NCBI GenBank assembly: GCA_028673005.1
Contig: CM054118.1
Span: 3,803,410-3,867,409, forward strand
Direction of reading: 5' to 3'
From: Tanypteryx hageni
Taxonomy: Eukaryota > Arthropoda > Insecta > Odonata > Petaluridae
DNA length: 64,000 bases
Part shown: positions 1-11,231 of the stretch, in pieces
Layout: the number at the start of each line of letters is the position of its first letter
Numbering within the stretch: the stretch's first letter is position 1
Position numbers and translations under genes: made by a program
Notes under the pieces: model-generated
Told to the model about the DNA's origin: nothing
The model's database searches: none
Seen by the model: the letters and a program-made list of their open reading frames with translations, nothing else

Positions 1-1880
1 ATCCGCTTTCCATATCGGCTAAACATTTTTAAATAAATAAAAAACATTAATATTTGATCCGAATTGTGACTAGTTCACAATAAATTTTGTATTGATATTT
101 GCAAAAGAACTACAAACCTTGCAATGCAGGGTACTTCCGAAACTCAATGCTAACGTTCTTTATTCTATGAACAAGAGAATACTGGTGTCCTGGCAATAAT
201 TAGAGCAGTTTCTTGTCTTCTTGGACAGGGAGCCATAAACCCAGGAGTTTGTCCAGCACGAGACGAATGTGTGGGATTGTACGAGTCGCTACAATGCCAT
301 AATTCTGATGGGCGCCAAAGTTTTCGTTTACATTGTTGCTGTCTCAGCTGAAGTTCAGCTGCTAAACGGCCGCGTCTTTATGACGTGACCGTTTAAGAAA
401 ACTCCATCTCTCACTTTTCTATGCGAGAATGCAGAAAAATGCTACATTCTTAATGTCTCCGCATTTCAATAAAGAATTTATGAAAAAGAGGGACAAAATT
501 TGGGACAAGTGACGAAGAGGAACAAACGATGGTAAAGAGGGACTGTCCCTCCAAATTTGGGACCGTTGGTCACTATATCCTAGGCGCGTGTGCCTGGTCG
601 ACTGCCCATTAAGCCTCCGTCAAAGATTATCAATAACAGTTTCTAGCACCACTATTCCTAATTTTACTGATTAAATCTTTTTTATTCATCATATAACTTA
701 AAAAGAGAACATTTCAGACAAAAACGAAAAAAGTTACCGGATCCAAAAAGTTATCCTAAAAAAGAGGATGTGTATCTTCACCTGCACCTGCACATTGTGT
801 GATTATGTTTTGTCCTTTAAACTTCTGAGAACTGCTAACGATGTACCTCTCCGAGAACTACGATTGGGTCTTTCCCAATGGCTTTGTATTCTCAAAAAAA
901 CAGAGAAAAACGCAGTATACTCAAAAATAAATTTGTTGTTCAGAACATAAGGCATCGAATGGCGGATGGTTAGTTGGATTAACTAATGAGATTTTACTGT
1001 AATGGTACGAGACATATCACTTTCAAACTGTGTTTCGTAATAAGCCTAGGTTACGCACACCATGGGATCGAATATTGCATTCGAGTTAAAAATTAACCGT
1101 ATTTTGAAATTAACGTACTAAAAACCTCACAAAACTCTATTCTGTCGGCGGACGAATAATAACGAACTCGAATTATTAGATACGTCGAATTATCCGATAT
1201 TGACTTAGCGAGGTTTTCCTGAAATATAAACGTAAACAAAAGTGGTAATTATGAAAACTTGTAAATTAGAGTTTCATTGTTGAACTCTTTTGGGACAGCG
1301 CATTAGTAGTTATTAGATAAGCAATTAAAGGAGATTGTAATTTAAAATTGACAACGAGATCCAGTATAAATCGAGAGATGGTCGCATTTTCTTGATCGTG
1401 TAAAACCGAAACCGTGTACATCAAGCACCGTGTAAATCGAGGGATAGGTGTATATATCTACCATGCAAAGTCAGTATCCATTGATTACCTAGAACCGGTT
1501 CTGTGTGCAATCACACCGTGAGATCATCAAAATAACGGTTTTTGTTTTTTCGTTTTTCGTTACACTAATTTTGAAATTTCCTTTAACGTAGATCTTTTAA
1601 CATATCAATGCATTGTAGAATATTTGAACTTAGCTGCTGCACGGCTTTACTCACTACGTTAACTGTTGATAAAATGTTGTACCAAATAACTATGGAACAA
1701 ATAAATTTGTATGATTGAATTTTCAAGCCAAGTGATTGTGCCATGTATTTTGTCTTTGGGTCACGATTTTGATCTGAAGAAAGTTCAAATAACGCATCGT
1801 AAATTTCTGGTAAGTTTAATCTTAATGATGAAACGAATACTTTGTATTTTTTACCCTTTTAAATTCCCTCCATCCTTCCA
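1..1880. other. AT-rich sequence without a recognisable gene
   Basis: Short ORFs here are not convincing. Two weak mobile-element echoes are visible. The stretch 445-575 carries repeated 'gggac' blocks of the type seen at hAT-like ends. Around 1140-1450, AT-rich text such as TCGAATTATCCGA and GTAAATCGAGGGA resembles Tigger-type terminal repeats. Neither is strong enough to name an element. Confidence 0.4.
445..585 (-). repeat. Possible hAT-like transposon end
   Basis: On the minus strand this reads GTGACCAACGGTCCC followed by 'gggacagtccctc' and further GTCCC blocks. Similar ends (GGTGACCAGACGTACTC near 38,776 and CTACCATACGTCCTGG near 58,173) lie upstream of BED- or TTF-type transposase fragments in this window, so I infer a terminal piece of a related element. 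No transposase is attached here. Confidence 0.3.
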
Positions 1881-1888
1881 TTTCCTTT

Positions 1889-2283
1889 TTGGTCGAATCT
1901 GAATGCAATGGCTTGCTCAACTTTTTAGATCTCACTTTGTCCCTGCTGAACAACACACCTATCTTTGCGATTTTCCGTAAACCCACTTTCACAGATCAGG
2001 TTATTCGCAATCACTCTTCCCATCATTTTTCTCATAAACACGCTTCTTTTCATTCTATGCTTCACCGCCTTCTTAGTATACCCCTTTCCAAACCCAATAG
2101 AACTTAACACCATTAAACAGATCGCCATCAATAATGGCTACCAACTTGGTTTAATCGATAAAATTATCTACAAAAAACGTTTTCTCATTGCCTCCCAAAA
2201 AATCGTTTCTTTTCTGCCTAATCTCAACCCCAAATCTCTAAGTTGGCGCAGACTCCCATTTTTAGGAAACATTTCTTATAAAT
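1889..2283 (+). pseudogene. Penelope-like element RT C-terminal fragment
   Basis: The first frame (1889-2104) reads FLDLTLSLLNN, then FRKPTFTDQVIRNHSSHH, which is the typical post-YxDD 'LPFLD...RKPTHTD' block of PLE reverse transcriptase. A frameshift near 2095 moves to the frame containing ELNTIKQIAINNGY and IDKIIYKK, the expected continuation up to FLGNISYKL. The RT core and the GIY-YIG endonuclease are missing. The fragment ends at about 2283, where the tail of an inverted LINE begins. The same PLE family recurs at 19,435-19,530 and 15,190-15,789. Confidence 0.85.
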
Positions 2284-2873
2284 TATTTATTTATTTAAAA
2301 AACATTGCAATTTGGCCAGCCGGCCAGGTGGCAAGAAAAACATAATATATAATTCTAAAATTCCAATTTTACAAATAAAGTGCTCATAAATTATATTAGA
2401 AAAATTAAAATATATTAAATAATATTTAACAATATACAATTTCAAACTAATTACAATCAGTGCCTAGAGTGCGGATTTTCGTGGGTTCATGAAAGGCCTT
2501 CTCGGCTACCGTAGTGGTCACGGGGCCCACGAAGTCCCCACCGTACTTCACCCTTTCAAGAAATCCCCTACTTTTCCTGCACTTAGGCACAGTTACATAG
2601 ATATTGATGTTACTAATATTCCTCCTCACAATTTGTCTTATTTTTACCATGCATATATGAACTAACTCTATGTTTAAAATGTTTCGCGTCCTTAGGTAAG
2701 GGCTTGTAGAGCACTTCAGGCAACTTGTTCCACTCGCTGATTCCCCTGTTTAGAAACGAATACTTTGCTGTATTTGTCTTCTGCAGTCTAAGTTTAATTT
2801 TAAATTCATGGCTATATTTCCCTAAAAAATTCGGCACCTGCATTCTACTTCTTAAGTCTTCCCATGCTTCATA
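2284..2873 (-). mobile_element. 5'-truncated CR1-like LINE 3' end
   Basis: This is the reverse complement of 61,727-62,310, with only scattered substitutions. It includes the RT C-terminal tail (AWEDLRSRMQVPNF, then FLNRGISEWNKLPEVLY), the 3' UTR and a terminal AAATAAATAAAT tract at 2284-2296. The 3' tail abuts PLE sequence and the 5' truncation point (~2873) abuts a hAT transposase. The two flanks therefore come from different elements, which implies a later deletion, or insertion at an older junction. Confidence 0.88.
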
Positions 2874-4790
2874 CAAATGGCTTACTGCCAGCGCCATAAA
2901 CAATACAATGTATTGCTATGTGTGCCTTCTATTCGGTGGTGACAAAGAATGGTGCAATTAAGGTATAAACACAATAAAAAACTTTGATCGAAAAGCACAA
3001 AAACACCAAGTTTCAAAACAACATTTGAAAAACAACGAATCTTGGCAGTTACTTGGTAAAACCCGTATTGAGCACGCCCTTTCGGAAGCCGCGCGTCTTG
3101 CTGCAATAAAACACAACGAAGAAGTGTCATTCAATAGACAAGTTTTTAGCCGTCTCATTCAAACCATAATATTTCTAAGCAAACAAGAACTACCCTTTCG
3201 TGGCCACCGAGAAGACGAGAGTTCTAGCAACAAAGGCAACTATCTTGAACTCTTACATTTGCTTGCTCAAGGGGAACAATTAATCCGAGACCACTTAACG
3301 TCATCTACAGTGTTTAAAGGAACCTCGCCGGAAATTCAAAATGACTTGATTGATGGCATAACTTGTGTTGTGAATGAAAAAATTAAGAAAGAAATCCAAG
3401 AATGTTCCTTCGTTTCGATCCAAGCTGATGAAACGTTAGATGTTTCATCCAAGAGTCAAATGAGTATTATTTTTCGATATTGTATAGAGGACAGAATAAA
3501 CGAGAGGTTCGTCGGCTTTTATGACGTATCCAAAGATAAAACTGCAATGGGTCTATCGAAAATTATTCATGGAGTGATACAGGAGTGGAATGTGAAAAGT
3601 AAAGTTATTAGTCAGACATATGATGGCGCTTCGGTGATAGCTGGTCGAGAAAGAGGAGTTCATCATCTGGTGAAACAGTTTTGTCCGCATGCAATTTTCA
3701 TTCACTGCTACGCGCATCAGTTGAATTTAGTGTTACTGCATGGCTCTAAAACCATAAAGCAAGTTCGTATATTTGTATGTGACCTCACTGCATTCCATAG
3801 TTTTTTTTAGCAAGTCATCAGAACGAACAGTGCTGCTGACTGAAAAGGGATTCAAATTTCCGCATGCTAGTACTACGCGCTGGAACTTTCATTCTAGGGC
3901 GGTTTCGACGATAACGAAACACTTCTCTGAATTATACTGCGTTTTTAACAACATAATCGTGGATTCAGATGTTCAATGGGATCCTGAATCATTTAACTGC
4001 GCAGTGGGGCTAAAAAGACGGATGAACGACCCGATGTTTGTCTATTTATTGTGTTTTTACCAAGCGTGCTTTGTTTACGTTGACCATCTATTCAATGTAT
4101 TACAGACTGCAACTACAGTCAACGTAACAGCTTGCCACAACGAAATAAGAGCTGCAATGGAGAACATTAAAAAATTGAGAAGTGAAACCTTTGGTGAAAA
4201 ATGTGTGAAAAACAGCATAAAACTCAACAAAGACAACATTTAGTGACAAGGAGAGGAACAATTTAAGAGTGTTAATTAACCTACGAGATTCTTGATTCTC
4301 AAATTACGCAAATGAATTCAAGATTTGGAGACTTTTCCCAAATTCAGTTTGTTGAATTAGTGAATGAAAAACAATTCATGGACTACAGAGAAGAATTTCC
4401 AAAATCGAAATTGTTACAGTTATTAAAACAGTATCCCTTTTTCAACAAAGAACAACTTGAAAATGAACTGTGTAATATTTACGCTGACGATAATAAACAT
4501 CTTTCCCCACAAAACCTCCTAAGATTTTTTGTTAGCAATGATTTAGGCTCAGTTTACGAGGAAGTGAGTAAGTTACTGCGTTTAGTTTTGACATTGCCCG
4601 TCACCACGGCAAGCAGCGAAAGAAGCATCCTCAAGAGGATCAAGGGACTATTTAAGAAATTCAATGTCCAACGGTAGACTGTCGTGCCTAAGTACTTTGA
4701 AAAAAAAAGCTTCTTGATGAACTTTCAAGCGAACATTCGTTTATTGAGCAAGTTATAAACGTATTTGCCGAGAAAAAATAGACGATTGGA
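2874..4790 (+). pseudogene. Decayed hAT transposase (ZMYM1/DUF4371-like)
   Basis: The remnant starts inside an N-terminal zinc-finger-like block (YKWLTASAINNTMYCYVC, then LLFGGDKEW). An in-frame TAA follows at 2959. The next frame (3025-3810) holds FVSIQADETLDVSSKSQMS, with the first catalytic Asp region, and YDGASVIAG. It also holds the HCYAHQLNLVL motif. A frameshift in a T run near 3801-3808 links to 3773-4243. The C-terminal dimerisation block appears at 4312-4677 as LPVTTASSERS. The 5' end is lost at the LINE junction. I did not find convincing terminal repeats. The element is clearly dead, with a stop and at least two frameshifts. Confidence 0.88.
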
Positions 4791-5534
4791 ACTAATATGC
4801 AAAAAAGTGTAAACGATTTTGTAGTCTTTGTATTGTACACTTTGTATTTGTTTTAATAAAATTAAGCAGTACCGTATTTTTTATTGTATTAACCTTTATT
4901 GCCCGGCATTTAAATCCCAACTGTAGCCACATCCGGCCGGATTTTGTCTTGGCATTTAAATCACTCATTGCAGACCTTTGCATTTGTTTTATTTTCTCTT
5001 TTACTAGTAATCACAGAAGAACAAAATAAAAAGCAAAATGAAGAAAATGAAGTACTTCATTGATTTTTATTGATTCTAAGTATTTTTTGTATTGAGAAAA
5101 TTTTAAAACATTTCACGAAAAAAACAAATATGTAAATATTTCTAATGTTTATGCATGTAAAACTTTTTCATTCGTCGTAATTCCTAATTTTAGTTTAGTC
5201 TTTGTGTGATATTCTCAAAAACAAGGGTAAACACACAATCCTACATCGCAGTTAGAGCATCGATAAACTTTGTGACTCTCTTTGCTGCTCAGCGAATACA
5301 CTCGGCATCTTGTCGACCCAATGCTTTCACTTCCAGGCGACCTATGTTTGTTGACACAGGGGATGACCTTCCTCGAGAGCGGTGTTGAGGGCGTTCCTTT
5401 CTCCCAGCCGCATCCAAAAGATTCGTAACGAGAGCCAATCTTAAGTCTCGATGCGATGCGGAAATTAAAGAAATAGTTGCACATCGTGAGAAACTGTAGA
5501 ACTGAATGAAATGCTACTCCATGTATATCAGAAA
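4791..5534. other. Non-coding spacer
   Basis: AT-rich sequence with no recognisable protein or RNA gene. A short block at 4900-4980 repeats 'GCATTTAAATC' twice. The ORFs around 5206-5565 have no family resemblance I can name. Confidence 0.4.
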
Positions 5535-6130
5535 AGACGCAATAAAACAACGTGAACCACAACAAAATTTTAATTAAGCTTACGCCTCAGAGATGCGTGG
5601 AGAACTGAATGCTAAGGATGCAGAGAAGGTTCAGCAGAGAGAGAGAGAGATGATAAACAGAGACGGATATCTATCTATTTGTATACCTTTTAAGAAAGAG
5701 ATAAGCAAAAGGCACGAATACACTCCCATGCCTCTTCTTCGCGTGCCATTCCCATACTACTCCCATCCCTTCAAGAAGCGAGTAAATAAAAAAGGAAAAA
5801 GATATCTACGTGTTATTTCTAGGTCAAAAAAGGCACAATAAAATAGATCGTTAACCACAGCAGCATTTTTATTATGCTTACGCCTCAAAGATGCGTGGTG
5901 AACTCATAATAAGGACGCAGCGAAGGTCCAGCAAGAGAGCCGAGCCCAGCTGAGAAAGGATAAACAGAGAATGATAACAATGGGGGGAATTTGTTTACCA
6001 ATCAAGAAAGAGATTAACGAAAGTCACCAATCACATTCCCAGACCTCTTGGATGGTGTTCCATGTAGTGATGGCGTCTTAAGAATGCCAAAACCCTTAGA
6101 GGAGCGAGTATTAGAAAAGGAAAAAGAGTG
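5535..6130 (+). repeat. Diverged tandem duplication, period 298 bp
   Basis: Two units start at about 5535 and 5832. Aligned landmarks include TACGCCTCAGAGATGCGTGG at 5581 against TACGCCTCA at 5879, then 'gataaacagaga', 'aagaaagagat' and 'gcgagta...aaaaaggaaaaag'. The spacing of the first landmark gives a 298-bp period. Neither unit codes for a recognisable protein. Its origin is unknown. Confidence 0.75.
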
Positions 6131-6384
6131 CGGGAACATAAGTCCGATTGGACCTAGTTTTTAGCGGGAACTTAAGTTCCCTTTGGGACGATAAAGGTTA
6201 ATTAAATGCATAGTCAAGTTGTTGTGATCATTATCATAAAGATAGGCACACATTTTTCTAGTGACGCGGAGGCGTGTTGTAAAAGTGCCTTTTATATGGT
6301 TTCAAAATGGTCTTCAAGGTCACTGACTCTAGCGTGTCCTCCACCCCAGTAATAAAAATTGTCCCTACCTTAAGTCTCCCCAAG

Positions 6385-6408
6385 TATAATCTTCACGCTA
6401 CGCCACTG
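6385..6408 (-). repeat. hAT-like terminal motif at NUMT edge
   Basis: Read on the minus strand this starts CAGTGGCGTAGCGTGAAG, a form typical of hAT terminal repeats. It lies immediately outside the left edge of NUMT 1. No partner end was found, so this may be a truncated element. Confidence 0.35.
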
Positions 6409-6414
6409 GTTATT

Positions 6415-7408
6415 AGTAATACTGTTCCAACCATATATCAGAACAGGACTTGATTAATAGTATAAAATTGTAGTCCCCAAAACTTTCCTTTTATTAGGGG
6501 TATAATAAATAAAATGGCAATTGATATAACTAGAGCAATCACTCCTCCCAACTTTTTGGGAATTGATCATAAAATAGCATAGGCAAATAAAAAATATCAC
6601 TCTGGATGAATATGAACAGGAGTAACCAAAGGATTTGCGGTAATAAAGTTATCTGGATCCCCTAGATAAGAAGGGTGAACTAATGATAATATAGTTAATA
6701 TTATGATCAAGATGAGGAATCCTATAATATCCTTTCATGAAAAATAAAGATGGAAAGGAATTTTATCTCTATCTCTGTTTAATCCAACTGGATTATTTGA
6801 TCCAGTTTGATGAAGAAATAACAGGTGAACTATCATGTCTGCGGCCATGATAAATGGTAAACCGAAATGAAGAGTGTAAAATCGTGTTAATGTCACATTA
6901 TCAACAGCAAATCCCCCTCAAACCCATTGTTCTAATATTGTACCCAGGTATGGGATTGCGGATAATAAATCTGTGATTATGGTTGCTCCTCAAAAAGGTA
7001 TTTGCCCCCATGGTAAAACATATCCCATAAAAGCAGTTCCTATTACTAGAAATAGAATAATAACTCCCATACTTCATGTATAAATATAATTATAAGATCC
7101 ATAGCAAATGTTTCGTCCAATGTATAAATAAATACAAATAAAGAAAAATGAAGCCCCATTTCCATGCCAGGTTCATAGTAATCATCCATTATTTACGTCT
7201 CGACAAATATGATTTACTCTATAAAATGCTATTTCAATATTAGCTGTATAATATATTGCTAAGAATAGTCCGGTGGCAATTTGAATGATTAGACATAACC
7301 CTAATAAGGAGCCAAAATTTCATCAGATTCTAATATTTGATGGGGTGAGGAGATCAATAAGAGCATTATTTGCAATTTTAAATAAATAATCGTAATGGTT
7401 TATTCATT
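6415..7408 (-). pseudogene. cob: NUMT cytochrome b (cob)
   Basis: The reverse strand begins ATGAATAAACCATTACG (MNKPLR) at about 7408. It continues through [12 protein letters not shown], the quinol-site region YVLPWGQMPFWGATMIT and [13 protein letters not shown] to [12 protein letters not shown]. Frame breaks occur near the N-terminus (loss around codons 6-10) and near 6460. The last recognisable piece is FWYMVGTVLLM at 6413-6440, so about 40 C-terminal residues are absent. One conserved Arg codon has become TGA ('ILWS' where 'ILRS' is usual). This is a decayed copy, not a gene that makes respiratory complex III protein. Confidence 0.93.
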
Positions 7409-7411
7409 AGT

Positions 7412-7925
7412 TTGTGGGTCGAAGGAGGCCCTGATATGACTTTGTGATTTATACAATTACAATTAGTGTTAGAAATAAATATAAAATTATGAAAATAGTA
7501 ATTGTAGCTCTCTGCATATTTATAAATTTATTATGATGTATTTTTCATAATTATTAAATAGTCCTGTTAATGGTAAGATTTCTCTATTTCTATTAAAAGA
7601 TGTTATTACGGGGTCTATAAATAGAATAGTTAAAAAGATAATAAGTGAAATTGTTGAAAATGATATAATTAATAATAAATAATTTCTTTTTTGAAAGATT
7701 TCATTTGAAGCGATGCTTGTCATGTAAATAAAAGGAACCAATATACCCTCCAAGAAAACTAAGAATAAAATGTATGAAAATCAGGCTGTTTGAGATATAC
7801 AACCTATTACTAAGCACATTAATAAGGTTTGGAGTAATAAAATAATACCCATATTTATGGGATGATTTATTTTGGTGAATAACAAACTATTTAATGCTAC
7901 TAGAAATATATTTAGAATTTGTCTG
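7412..7925 (-). pseudogene. nad6: NUMT NADH dehydrogenase subunit 6 (nad6)
   Basis: Read on the minus strand, the N-terminus is QILNMFLVALNSLLF. The conserved stretch FLVFLEGMLVPFIYMTSMAS follows near 7745, and the tail ends SYQGPPST next to cob. The hydrophobic composition, the position between trnP and cob and the orientation all match arthropod nad6. Many ATA codons must be read as Met. It encodes a membrane subunit of complex I in mitochondria, but here it is a nuclear relic. Confidence 0.88.
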
Positions 7926-7928
7926 ATG

Positions 7929-7992
7929 CAGAGAATAGTTTAATTAAGATATTAATTTTGGAGATTAATGATGAATGTATAGTTCTTTTCTG
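7929..7992 (+). tRNA. trnP: NUMT mitochondrial tRNA-Pro (UGG)
   Basis: A 64-nt cloverleaf: acceptor CAGAGAA pairs with TTTTCTG (one G-U), and the anticodon loop is TTTTGGAG with TGG. It lies directly upstream of nad6 on the opposite strand, as in ancestral arthropod mtDNA. It is a nuclear copy and should be inert as a nuclear tRNA gene. Confidence 0.85.
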
Positions 7993-8027
7993 ATTAATAA
8001 TTAATGGGGGGGCATTAAATATTAAGA

Positions 8028-8092
8028 GCTTTAGGGGAATTATATCCCTATTTTGGTTTACAAGACCAATGTTTTTTATAAACTACTGAAAC
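8028..8092 (-). tRNA. trnT: NUMT mitochondrial tRNA-Thr (UGU)
   Basis: The reverse complement starts GTTTCAGTAGTTTATAAAA, has TGT in the loop TCTTGTAA, and closes with CTAAAGC. The acceptor stem has one mismatch and one G-U. It sits between trnP and nad4L as expected for arthropod mtDNA. Confidence 0.85.
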
Positions 8093-8370
8093 TAATGTTA
8101 ATCTTCTGTTATTTCATTTTCTTTTTACTTGCTGGAGCAGGTATTTGGTCTTTCATTTCTAAGCGTAAACATTTACTTTCAACTTTATTAAGAATTTATT
8201 GTTCTTTGCTTATTTTATTTTTTTGTTTTTCGTTCTTTTGATGGAGTTTTATGATTTATATTTTTTGACTTTTGGAGTGTGCGAGGGTGCCTTGGGACTT
8301 TCTATTTTGGTATCAATAATTCGCACCCATGGTAATGATTATTTTAGTACTTTTAATATACTTCTATGTT
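8093..8370 (+). pseudogene. nad4l: NUMT NADH dehydrogenase subunit 4L
   Basis: Directly follows trnT. The translation includes FFLLAGAGMWSFMSKRKHLL, and, after a frame break near 8260, [21 protein letters not shown] with the membrane Glu typical of ND4L. It ends at NMLLC next to nad4. Complex I membrane subunit in mitochondria; here a relic with one frameshift. Confidence 0.85.
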
Positions 8371-9592
8371 AAAATTTATTTTGTTCGTAGTTTTTTTGAT
8401 CCCCTTATCTTTTTTTTCAGGTTATTGAAAAATGGTTTGTTTATTATTTTTGCATTCCTTTCTTTTTTTAGTGGAGGGCTACGTTAAATCTTATTTTTGT
8501 AATGTTGGTTATTATTTAGGTGAAGATATTTTAAGATATGGATTAATTTTACTTAGATTTTGGATTTGTTGTTTAATATTGTTGGCTAGAATGTCTATTT
8601 ATGAGAGCAAAAATTTTACTGTTTTATTTATATTAACAAATATTTTTTGTTATTATCTTTAATATTAACATTTATAAGAAATAGTCTTATTATATTTTAT
8701 TTCTTTTTTGAAAGATCATTAATTCCTACTTTTTTATTTTTGGTTGGGGGTATCAACCTGAGCTTATACAGGCAGGAATTTATTTATTGTTTTATACTCT
8801 ATTTGCTTCATTACCGTTACTTATTTCTATTTTTAATATCTATTATTCTTTCGATACATTAAATATTTTTATTTTTTCAATTCAACAATTTAATTTTAGT
8901 TTTTATTTATATTTATATTTATCTTTGATTTTTGGTTAAGATACCAATGTTGAAGCTGCTGTTTCTGGTTCTATAATTTTGGCGGGAGTTTTATTGAAGT
9001 TAGGGGGTTATGGATTATTACATATTTTTAGTTTTTTATATTATGTTGGCATCGTTCAATTTTTTTTGGGTTGGAATTAGACTTTTAGGAGGTATTCTAG
9101 TAAGATTAATTTGTTTAAGGAGGATGATTTAAAATCTTTAATTGCTTATTCTTTGGTTGCTCATATAGGTATCATTTTAGCGGGGCTAATGACTTTGAGA
9201 TATTGGGGGTTAAGAGGGTCATATACTTTAATAATTGCTCATGGGTTATGTTCTTCTGGTATGTTTTGTCTAGCTAATATTTCTTATGAGCGTTTGGGTA
9301 GACGTAGTTTAATGGTAAATAAGGGTTTACTTAATTTTATGCCTAGAATATCACTTTGGTGGTTTTTGCTTAGATCAGCTAATATGGCAGCTCCTCCCAC
9401 ACTAAATTTATTTGGTGAAATTAGTCTTTTGAATAGTATTGTTGTTTGGAGGTGGGTTGCTATATTTAGTTTATGTTTCCTTTCCTTTTTTAGTGCAGCT
9501 TATACTCTTTATTTATATAGATATAGTCAGCACAGTAAAATTTCTTATCTCTCTTCTTATTTCTTATTTATTAGTAATTTATTAACAGAATT
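8366..9592 (+). pseudogene. nad4: NUMT NADH dehydrogenase subunit 4
   Basis: Starts [17 protein letters not shown]. Later blocks include [34 protein letters not shown] and [20 protein letters not shown]. After them come [20 protein letters not shown] and [19 protein letters not shown]. About 11 codons are deleted near 8945, where the conserved 'FMVHLWLPKAH' region is missing. A frameshift near 9100 follows. The copy stops at about 9592, short of the normal C-terminus, and is fused directly to internal nad5, so trnH is lost. Confidence 0.92.
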
Positions 9593-9596
9593 TTAA

Positions 9597-10037
9597 ATCT
9601 CATAGAGCTGGAATATTAACTGTTTTGTCTAATCGGTTGGGGGACGTTGCTTTTTTATTATCCATTGCTTGGATATTAAATTATGGTAGTTGAAATTATT
9701 ATTTTTATATTGATATAATATTTGATAGATTGGAGGCGAAAAATATTTCTGGCTTAATAATTTTTGCTGCAATAACTAAAAGAGCTCAAATCCTCCTCCT
9801 GCAGCTATGGCAGCTCTTACTCCTGTTTCTGCATTGGTGCACTCCTCTACTTCAGTTACTGCTGGACTTTATTTAATAATTCCTTTTAATTCTTTGGTTA
9901 TGGGCACGGATTTTTCTAAGTATCTTTTATTGATTGGGGGAGCTACTATATTTATATCTGGTGTTGGAGCTAACTATGAATATGACTTGAAGAAAATTAT
10001 TGCTTTGTCTACTTTAAGACAGTTGGGGTTAATAATA
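9597..10037 (+). pseudogene. nad5: NUMT nad5, 5' portion (before transposon)
   Basis: Begins within nad5 at SHRAGILTVLSNRLGDVAFL, so the first ~100 codons and trnH are deleted. It continues through [20 protein letters not shown], then SVTAGLYL and [10 protein letters not shown], up to the transposon insertion at 10,037. A one-base problem near 9795 breaks the frame before PPPAA. The rest of the gene resumes at 11,232. Confidence 0.92.
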
Positions 10038-11231
10038 CCGTAAATACCCACGTATAATGCGCACTTTTTTCGAAATATTTGAGTTAAAAATTAGGATGTG
10101 TGTTATATGAGGGTACATAATCTTCCTATTTTCATTTGACCCCATATTTCCACAATTTCGGCACTGTAATTACTGCCCGGGTATCCTCATATTTTTATTG
10201 GTGATTTTTACGAAAAGTAAGATAGATAATAGTCAAAATTATTTAACTAATTCTATAAACATAAATTAATTAGATTTGAAAAGAATGAATTCAGTATTTA
10301 TTCATTTTAAAAGCCAATAAATTCTTCGTCACTGGACCATTCTTCTTCGATGTTGTTATCGGAATTGTCATCTTACACATGACGTCACCCTACACCGGTG
10401 CCCGGCCTGGTGGTGAGGTACTGCTACTACTTACAATTAGAAACAATAGCAGCTGATACCTTTGAGTACGCTGGTAGTTGATGCTTCTTGTAGAACTAAA
10501 TAAAGTTATCGTTCCCTACCTTTCTCTCAGCATTAATATGTGATTTATTCTTGATTCTTAGAGTCTAGTTAATTATGGTTATTTGCTATTGTGTTTATGT
10601 GCTCCCAAGTGTTCTAATAAGGGTAAAACTGAAGGTTGAGCGAGCCCGTCCACTTCAGGCGTGACAAAAACGTATGTAAAAAACATAGGATTATCATCAT
10701 TCCTTCATTTTATTAGCTCAAAGAATGTCATATGCCATACTTCATTCATTCGTGTTCTGTCTTGCGACAGGTCCTACCAATTAATTAATTGGTTTTGACT
10801 AGGGAATATACATACATGGTGTGGTGGTTTCCTGTTGCCTTCCACACCGGACACACACACAGAAGGTAGGAGGGAAACCCAGTGCTGGCATTTGCCTGCT
10901 CTTACAAAGAACACCAGGGGGCCAACAGCTTAACGTCCCTTCCGAAGGACGGAACAGCTGAATTTGCGCGGCCTCCTCAAACCACGCAAACTACTATGCC
11001 ATACTATGAAATTAATATAATTCGAATTAATGTGTATAGCCTAATATCACCTTGTAAGTAAACATAGAATATGTAATGATTGAGTTAGCTGACATTCTTT
11101 TGGAACGTTATTCGAAAATTCTGAAACGGTAATGCTAAAAAAAATCTGTGCACACTATACGCGGGTATATAGAAAAATCATAGATTACGAGGCTGAAAAC
11201 CCCCCTGCGCATTATATGCAGGTATTTACGT
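10038..11231. mobile_element. 1.19-kb TIR element with TA duplication
   Basis: The left end CCGTAAATACCCACG and the right end (reverse complement ACGTAAATACCTGCA) are imperfect terminal inverted repeats that extend about 26 bp to ATAATGCGCA. The target dinucleotide TA is duplicated (10,036-10,037 and 11,232-11,233). Removing the element rejoins nad5 exactly in frame. TA duplication and these ends fit a non-autonomous Tc1/mariner, probably Tigger/pogo-like. No transposase is visible inside. It carries a SINE-like repeat at about 10,745-10,990. Confidence 0.88.
10745..10990 (+). repeat. SINE-like dispersed repeat
   Basis: Contains 'ggagggaaacccagtgctgg', 'acaccagggggcc' and 'gcttaacgtcccttccgaag'. 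All three recur in the same order at 24,320-24,415. It lies inside the TIR element. It has no coding capacity and I cannot assign a family. Confidence 0.6.
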
